Shown here: in pieces, positions 21,413 through 25,158 of the stretch
Layout: each line of letters begins with the position of its first letter
Position numbering within the stretch: the first letter of the stretch is position 1
From: a virus
Length of the DNA: 25,158 nt
Virus record (IMG/VR): IMGVR_UViG_3300020410_000056
Coordinates: 1 to 25,158 of that record
Strand: one strand, 5' to 3'
Made by a program: the position numbers and the translations under genes
The notes under the pieces: generated by a model
Databases searched by the model: none
Seen by the model: the letters and a program-made list of their open reading frames with translations, nothing else
What the model was told of the DNA's origin: nothing

Positions 21413-21652
21413 ATGGACAAGAAAAAAAGGGGCATATCTAAAGTAAAATCAATTATAAATGAGATTGCTTACGATTTAGGAATTGACAAAAAACTTGTTA
21501 GACAAGTATTGCTTTTAACATTTAAAGAATTAGCTGTTACTTTATTGCTTAAAGGTAGACCTGTTATGATAAGGAGATTTGTAAAATTTGTAGTAGCTGC
21601 AGTAGCAGTCAAGAAAATGAAAAAATCAAAACAAAAAGAAACATCAGAATGA
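21413..21652 (+). CDS. Truncated HU/IHF-like DNA-binding protein
   Basis: This is a 79-residue protein. Residues 10-35 (VKSIINEIAYDLGIDKKLVR) match the first helices of HU/IHF. The next segment KELAVTLLLKGRPVMIRRFV (38-57) aligns with the HU helix and first beta strands, where RRF would take the place of PGF in the usual GxVxLPGFGTF. The long beta arm and C-terminal helix of full HU (about 90 residues) are missing; instead a basic tail ends the protein (KKMKKSKQKETSE). It may bend or coat phage DNA or act as a transcription factor. It overlaps the Rad52-type gene by four bases. Confidence 0.6.
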   Translation: MDKKKRGISKVKSIINEIAYDLGIDKKLVRQVLLLTFKELAVTLLLKGRPVMIRRFVKFVVAAVAVKKMKKSKQKETSE

Positions 21653-22140
21653 ATTTAAACGATTTAAAAAAAGAACTACCGTATAAGTGGCGTGTACAGT
21701 CCACTAAATATGGAAAAACAACCTGTGTAGCGTACATAGACGCTAGAGATTGCCAAGACTTACTAGATGAAGTATGCGGTCCAGAAAACTGGCAAAGTAT
21801 ATTCTATGAAGAGAATGGCTTACTGTTCTGTAAAGTAGGCATTTGCTGTGATGCAAAAGATAATGAATCTGAAGTAGCATATCACCAATGGGTGTGGAAA
21901 TCAGACACAGGATCAGAATCTAATGTAGAAAAAGATAAAGGGCATGTATCAGATGCATTTAAACGTGCGTGTGTATCATGGGGAATAGGTAGATTCTTGT
22001 ATAGACTACCAATACAAACTTTAACTACAAAACAATGGAAGGGTAAGGACTATCCTTATGCTCCAGAAAAAGATAAAATTATATTTGATGGCGATACGCT
22101 TACAAAATATATTAATTGGAAAATTAAAAACAATAAATAA
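21649..22140 (+). CDS. Rad52-type single-strand annealing protein
   Basis: This 163-residue protein shows the core of Rad52/Rad22-like phage annealases: an N-terminal PYKWRVQSTKYGKTTCVAYI, CQDLLDEVCGPENWQ (35-49), a strand pair (GLLFCKVGICC), WVWKSDTG (81-88) and the diagnostic EKDKGHVSDAFKRACVSWGI (94-113) with GRFLYRLP. Such proteins anneal complementary ssDNA in phage recombination and work with an exonuclease; a RecE/YqaJ-like nuclease gene lies at 24344. It is shorter than eukaryotic Rad52 but typical for the phage form. It overlaps the HU-like gene by four bases. Confidence 0.85.
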   Translation: MNLNDLKKELPYKWRVQSTKYGKTTCVAYIDARDCQDLLDEVCGPENWQSIFYEENGLLFCKVGICCDAKDNESEVAYHQWVWKSDTGSESNVEKDKGHVSDAFKRACVSWGIGRFLYRLPIQTLTTKQWKGKDYPYAPEKDKIIFDGDTLTKYINWKIKNNK

Positions 22141-22141
22141 C

Positions 22142-22393
22142 ATGGGACCACAACATAAATGGAACGTAGAGCAAATGCTAAAAAAAGCGCACGAAAAAAA
22201 AGAATATTCGTCTGCATTACCAAAAAACAGTATTAATACTCCGTTAAATCCATCAATAGAAGAGCTTCTTCCAAAACTAGATCATTATCGTGAAGAAAAT
22301 GAAAGGTTAAGAAATAATAATGAAAATTATAAATTAGATTTAATAGAAGCTAGACAAAAATTACATAATATATTAGAAATTATAAATAAATAA
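22142..22393 (+). CDS. Small coiled-coil protein, unknown function
   Basis: I prefer the ATG at 22142 (MGPQHKWNVEQMLKKAHEKK), two bases after the annealase stop, over an ATG at 22058 that would overlap the annealase gene by 83 bases. That gives 83 residues. The N-terminal 40 residues are polar and partly disordered. The last 45 are a coiled coil (LDHYREENERLRNNNENYKL). Position between an annealase and an ssDNA-binding protein suggests a recombination accessory, but this is inference. Confidence 0.65.
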   Translation: MGPQHKWNVEQMLKKAHEKKEYSSALPKNSINTPLNPSIEELLPKLDHYREENERLRNNNENYKLDLIEARQKLHNILEIINK

Positions 22394-22395
22394 AT

Positions 22396-22971
22396 ATGGC
22401 ACTACCATTTAATTTAAACACAACAACAACAGGAAGGGCAAAAGGTGAAAAAATAGAATATATTGAACCAGGAGCCCATGAATGTAAAATTACAGGCTTA
22501 ACAACTTCAGAAAATTTAGAAAACTACAATGGATCTCCATTTATACAATATGCTGTTACAAGTAATGGCAAGGTTGGTAGATGTAGATTTTGGGTGGTTA
22601 AAGAATCTGACAAAACATCTACAAGAGAATGGAAAACAAAACAAATAAAAGATTTTCTTGTAAATGCTGGAGTAAGAGATTTTAGTGATGATAGTAAAGC
22701 AATGAATGATGCTATCGGAAAAAGTCTAATGTGTACATTTATATCTGAAGAGTATATAGGTGTAAACAAAGAAAATGAAGAGCCAGTTATAAGAACTGCT
22801 ACTAAATATAGATGGTCTGCAAAAGTTGGAGGTAAATGTACATATAATAATGATATGAACAAAACCTTGACTAATGAAGAAATGGCTGATTTTACAAGCA
22901 AACACGCTACATGGGGCAGACAAAATGCTATAGTGCAAGACGCTGCTAATGATGAAGACATGCCGTTCTAA
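22396..22971 (+). CDS. Putative ssDNA-binding protein (DUF669-like) with SSB-type tail
   Basis: This 191-residue protein begins with a short lead then GAHECKITGLTTSENLENYN (27-46) and a strand-rich OB-like part (PFIQYAVTSNGKVGRCRFWV), a pattern of phage DUF669-type ssDNA-binding proteins. A helical/turn insertion, a second beta part and an acidic linker follow. The last six residues, DEDMPF, strongly resemble the acidic C-terminal peptide of bacterial SSB (which ends DDDIPF), which recruits repair and replication partners. It sits in the annealase-nuclease cluster, so an SSB role in recombination and replication fits. No search was run to confirm the family. Confidence 0.7.
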   Translation: MALPFNLNTTTTGRAKGEKIEYIEPGAHECKITGLTTSENLENYNGSPFIQYAVTSNGKVGRCRFWVVKESDKTSTREWKTKQIKDFLVNAGVRDFSDDSKAMNDAIGKSLMCTFISEEYIGVNKENEEPVIRTATKYRWSAKVGGKCTYNNDMNKTLTNEEMADFTSKHATWGRQNAIVQDAANDEDMPF

Positions 22972-22983
22972 AGATATATAAAT

Positions 22984-23080
22984 GAGAGAGATAACAGATC
23001 CCTAGGATCAGGTAAGTGTCCTACTAGATAGGTTAAACTTTTAAGATTTAAGTGCGCCAAATTCCAAGGGTGAAACTCTC
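22984..23080 (+). ncRNA. Cloverleaf-like structured stretch before the resolvase gene
   Basis: GAGAG (22984-22988) can pair with CTCTC (23076-23080). Between them are GATCC-CTA-GGATC (22997-23009), CCTA-CTAGA-TAGG (23020-23032), TTAAA/TTTAA (23033-23037 with 23047-23051) and CGCC/GGTG (23055-23058 with 23069-23072, one G-U). Stems are short. It fails as a tRNA: there is no proper anticodon loop or TTCRA loop. It may be a 3' UTR or regulatory element; weak evidence. Confidence 0.3.
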
Positions 23081-23091
23081 AAATTTATTAT

Positions 23092-23099
23092 TATCTTTG
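23092..23099 (+). promoter_or_regulatory. Bacteroidota-type -7 box (TATCTTTG), near-leaderless resolvase gene
   Basis: TATCTTTG ends four bases before the ATG at 23104, so transcription would start at or very near the start codon. It is the same octamer as at 14990 and (reverse) 13959. No clear -33 TTG is seen. Confidence 0.55.
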
Positions 23100-23103
23100 C
23101 AAT

Positions 23104-23469
23104 ATGGCAGAGATTTTCATAGCAGGAAATGTCCCATCTAGTAAAAACGGAAAACGATGGACAGGAAAGTATTTAATTCATTCTAAAACAGTTATGAATT
23201 ATATAAAAAAAACAAAACAAGACTGGATTAACAACAAAGAAAAGTTTATAGAACAAATAAAAGACAAGAAAATGCCATACAAAATAGAATTTACATTTAT
23301 AAGAAATAGCAGAAGAAAGTTTGATTATATAAATCCTTGTCAGACTGTTCAAGACTTAATGGTTACATACAATTATATAGATGATGATAATTGTGATTGC
23401 GTAATACCTAGCTTTGGGGAATACAAATACGATAAAGAAAATTCAGGAGTAAAAATTAAAATACTATGA
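23104..23469 (+). CDS. rusA: RusA-type Holliday junction resolvase
   Basis: This 121-residue endonuclease cuts four-way DNA junctions as a dimer. Near the N-terminus is the family pattern GNVPSSKNGKRWT (8-20). The metal-binding core is spread over RRKFDYINPCQTVQDLM (70-86; D74, N77, D84) and YIDDDNCDCVIP (91-102; D93-D95), matching the acidic positions of RusA. Length is normal (RusA is about 120 residues). It follows a likely leaderless promoter and overlaps the next gene by four bases. It fits the annealase-nuclease recombination set. Confidence 0.85.
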   Translation: MAEIFIAGNVPSSKNGKRWTGKYLIHSKTVMNYIKKTKQDWINNKEKFIEQIKDKKMPYKIEFTFIRNSRRKFDYINPCQTVQDLMVTYNYIDDDNCDCVIPSFGEYKYDKENSGVKIKIL

Positions 23470-23909
23470 CACAAAATCAAGCTTTATTAGACTTTTTTAT
23501 TGCATATTGCAATAGAGTTGATTTAACTATAGAGCAATTATATTCTAAATCAAAAAAAAGAGAATTAGTAGAAAAAAGAATGGTTTTAGTTTATGTTCTA
23601 AGAAAGTCAATAGGAATGACTTTTCATAATATAGCTAATGCTTTAGAAAAAAATCATGCAACTATGATACATGCGGTAAAAAGTATAGAAAATTTTATAA
23701 AAGTATATCCACATATACAAAAAATGTATGATATGGCAGAAGAATGCTTAATTGATCATAAACAAAATCTAATAGAATATTATAATTCTCCAATTTTAAC
23801 AGAAATAGAGAGAAATAAACAGCTAGTAGATATATTATTAGATAATAATGATAGATTAAAATTACAAATAAAACAACTTAAAAGTGAATTAAATGGCGTT
23901 AAAGAATAA
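23466..23909 (+). CDS. Stand-alone DnaA domain IV-like protein with coiled coil
   Basis: This is a 147-residue protein. Residues 10-75 follow the DnaA C-terminal DNA-binding domain: IAYCNRVDLTIEQLYSKSKK, then VEKRMVLVYVLRKSIGMTFH, then ANALEKNHATMIHAVKSIEN, equal to the DnaA signature GGRDHTTVIHA with HAT for HTT. This domain binds the DnaA box. The AAA+ and oligomerisation parts are absent. Residues 110-147 are a helical tail (RNKQLVDILLDNNDRLKLQI) able to form a coiled coil. It may bind phage or host origin boxes and regulate initiation. It overlaps both neighbours, by 4 and 17 bases. Confidence 0.75.
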   Translation: MTQNQALLDFFIAYCNRVDLTIEQLYSKSKKRELVEKRMVLVYVLRKSIGMTFHNIANALEKNHATMIHAVKSIENFIKVYPHIQKMYDMAEECLIDHKQNLIEYYNSPILTEIERNKQLVDILLDNNDRLKLQIKQLKSELNGVKE

Positions 23910-24240
23910 AAAAGAAAAAATAAAAATTATGGGAGTTCAATATAAAGTAGAAAAACCTATATCTGAAACAATGAAAGCTATGTCAGATGCTTTAAGATCG
24001 CATGAAGTAGCATTACTTACGTGGGTTCATAAAGATTACGACAACAATGGTAAATTTGACGACCAAGACGTTGAAGAGTTTAGAAAAAGTCTTAATGAAT
24101 ATTGCTTGCAAATACCAGAAGCAAGTAATATTTTAAAAAGGATGGACGAACTTGATAAACAAGTAGAAAAAGAAAACAAAGAAAAGGAAAGTAAAAAAGT
24201 TCAAAACAAACAAGAGAAAGATTCGGGAGCAAAAGAATAA
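23893..24240 (+). CDS. Small charged protein with EF-hand-like loop
   Basis: This 115-residue protein has a helical core (SETMKAMSDALRSHEVALLT), then KDYDNNGKFDDQD at residues 47-59. The 12-residue loop starting D48 fits the EF-hand/dockerin pattern DxDxNGxFDxxD (ligands D48, D50, N52, D56, D59; Gly at 6; aromatic at 8) and is flanked by helix-forming residues. The last 30 residues are Lys/Glu-rich and disordered. One loop alone may still bind calcium weakly or pair in a dimer. Its start overlaps the DnaA-like gene by 17 bases. Function unknown. Confidence 0.6.
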   Translation: MALKNKKEKIKIMGVQYKVEKPISETMKAMSDALRSHEVALLTWVHKDYDNNGKFDDQDVEEFRKSLNEYCLQIPEASNILKRMDELDKQVEKENKEKESKKVQNKQEKDSGAKE

Positions 24241-24245
24241 TTTAC

Positions 24246-24253
24246 TACTTTTG
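24246..24253 (+). promoter_or_regulatory. Bacteroidota-type -7 box (TACTTTTG) before nuclease gene
   Basis: TACTTTTG matches TAnnTTTG, six bases after the upstream stop codon. A start near 24259 would give an 85-nt structured leader for the nuclease gene. The box overlaps the 5' half of the outer inverted repeat. No clear -33 TTG is seen. Confidence 0.45.
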
Positions 24254-24337
24254 TAGAACTTTCTTGTCCATGTTCACATGGTTTTTGTTTTGATTGCATT
24301 GGGGCCTTCCTTCGGGAAGGTCTTAATGTCTACAAAG
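24249..24337 (+). promoter_or_regulatory. Structured leader (two hairpins closed by a long-range stem) upstream of nuclease gene
   Basis: TTTGTAGA (24250-24257) is the exact reverse complement of TCTACAAA (24329-24336). Between them lie CCATG-TTCA-CATGG (24268-24281) and CCTTCC-TTCG-GGAAGG (24305-24320), the latter with a stable UUCG loop. No U-run follows, so it is not an intrinsic terminator. ATG follows at 24344. If the promoter at 24246 is used, the outer stem would be mostly outside the RNA; if transcription reads through from upstream, a three-way junction could form. Confidence 0.5.
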
Positions 24338-24343
24338 TAAAAT

Positions 24344-25158
24344 ATGAAATTAATAGAAAATCACAACTTAACACAAAACAACTATTATAATGATACAGAA
24401 TATGTGTCAAATAGTATGTTAAACAATCTTACTGGTAAATCACCAGAATATTTTAGGTTTGTAATGGATAATCCACAGCCTAGCACGCCAGCTATGAAAT
24501 TTGGATCAGCATTACACATGAATGTATTACAGCCTGAAGAGTTTAATAAAAACTATGCAGTAGCTCCAAAGTTTGATAAACGAACTAAACAGGGCAAGGC
24601 AGACTATACAGAATTTACCAACAATAACATGTTAAAAACTGTTATATCAGAACAAGAATATAACCTAATAGAACAAATGACTCAAAAAATAATGAGAGAT
24701 TCTGACGCTAAATTATTGTTAAGTAATGGTATAAAAGAACACATTATAGCTTGGAAAAATGAAGAGTATAATGTAAAATGCAGAGGTATGCTTGATGTAT
24801 ATAATAAAGATGCTGATATTATAGTAGATCTTAAGACAACACAAGATAGCTCTTATTATGGCTTTGCAAGCTCTGTAAAGAAGTTTAAGTACTACAAGCA
24901 GGCCGCCTTCTATATGGACGCTGTAAGGGCTCAGGAGTTCTATATTGTGGCTATAGAAAAAAATCCACCATTTAGTATTAATATAATACAATTAGGAGAT
25001 AATCTTATAGATATGGGTAGGGATTTGTATAACACCGACCTAAAAATATATAAATATTGTCTTGATAATGATTATTGGCCTAGCCAAGGATTTGATTATC
25101 TTGACAAGAAATCAGAAAGAACTATACATATAATGAACGAAGATTATCTCCTAATTGT
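24344..25158 (+). CDS. RecE/YqaJ-like PD-(D/E)XK exonuclease, partial
   Basis: The frame opens at ATG 24344 and is open to the window edge (271 codons; C-terminus missing). It begins with SNSMLNNLTGKSPEYFRFV (22-40) and KFGSALHMNVLQPEEF (52-67), the usual start of RecE-like PDDEXK exonucleases. The catalytic core is GMLDVY (D151) with IIVDLKTT (D162, K164), then KKFKYYKQAAFYMDAV (179-194) holding the conserved Gln/Tyr. Such enzymes resect dsDNA ends so that the annealase can act; a Rad52-type gene lies upstream, forming an exonuclease-annealase pair. Confident in family, not in exact subfamily. Confidence 0.85.
   Translation, partial: MKLIENHNLTQNNYYNDTEYVSNSMLNNLTGKSPEYFRFVMDNPQPSTPAMKFGSALHMNVLQPEEFNKNYAVAPKFDKRTKQGKADYTEFTNNNMLKTVISEQEYNLIEQMTQKIMRDSDAKLLLSNGIKEHIIAWKNEEYNVKCRGMLDVYNKDADIIVDLKTTQDSSYYGFASSVKKFKYYKQAAFYMDAVRAQEFYIVAIEKNPPFSINIIQLGDNLIDMGRDLYNTDLKIYKYCLDNDYWPSQGFDYLDKKSERTIHIMNEDYLLI

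Noticed and set aside
22058-22141. Upstream ATG start for the coiled-coil gene
   Set aside because: It would overlap the Rad52-type gene by 83 bases, and the extra residues look like out-of-frame translation of the annealase; the ATG at 22142 is two bases after the upstream stop.
22524-22961. Long open frames on the minus strand opposite the SSB-like gene
   Set aside because: They are shadows of the plus-strand gene: Ser/Leu/Ile-rich composition, opposite to operon direction and without promoter or start context.
22984-23080. Possible tRNA (cloverleaf-like pairing, CTTTTAA string resembling a Lys anticodon loop)
   Set aside because: The string is not closed by a five-pair anticodon stem, the T-arm lacks the TTCRA loop, the acceptor stem is only five pairs and there is no CCA. 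Kept only as a weak structured element.
1-25158. CRISPR arrays, insertion sequences, integrase or attachment sites
   Set aside because: No regularly spaced repeats, transposase motifs, tyrosine or serine recombinase signatures, or tRNA-like attachment sequences were seen.

Overview
This window is part of a tailed double-stranded DNA phage genome (Caudoviricetes). The host is most likely a Bacteroidota bacterium, probably an AT-rich marine flavobacterium. Evidence for the host: the base composition is very AT-rich, and boxes matching the Bacteroidota -7 promoter element TAnnTTTG sit just upstream of several genes on both strands (2381-2388, 6058-6065 and 13959-13966 on minus; 14990-14997, 19928-19935, 21398-21405, 23092-23099 and 24246-24253 on plus). 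Most starts follow A/T-rich leaders rather than Shine-Dalgarno sequences. I see no integrase, repressor, tRNA, CRISPR array or insertion sequence, so lifestyle cannot be decided here.

Left arm, 1-13942, all minus strand: virion morphogenesis. In transcription order it runs from a Gly/Val-rich virion protein (start 13942) through a putative peptidoglycan hydrolase, two small helical proteins, three small basic proteins, the large terminase, the portal, an acidic scaffold-like protein, the major capsid protein, two small capsid-associated proteins, two unknown proteins, a putative neck/connector protein and a protein cut by the window edge. Minus-strand promoters are predicted before the whole arm, before the scaffold gene and before the 66-residue gene.

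Centre, about 13943-16640: divergent and gene-poor. It contains an AT-rich stretch with palindromes and repeats (candidate origin or operators), a small membrane protein, a CxC/CxxC metal-site protein, an SSB-tail-like protein, a second membrane protein and a basic protein. Between them lie several stretches predicted to form structured RNAs, most ending in a U-tract. This is the least explained part of the window.

Right arm, 16640 to the end, all plus strand: first a tightly packed operon of small early-type proteins (several sharing 4-nt start/stop overlaps) ending with a DUF932-type protein and a terminator. Then follows replication and recombination: DnaB-type helicase, small membrane protein, truncated HU/IHF-like protein, Rad52-type annealing protein, coiled-coil protein, DUF669-like putative ssDNA-binding protein with an SSB-like C-terminus, RusA-type resolvase, stand-alone DnaA domain IV protein, a protein with an EF-hand-like loop, and a RecE/YqaJ-like nuclease cut by the window edge. 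Together these resemble a helicase-loading plus exonuclease/annealase recombination set.

Three small genes of 51-53 codons (14123, 19536, 21231) are included. All functional calls come from reading the sequence and recalling families; no search or folding program was run.
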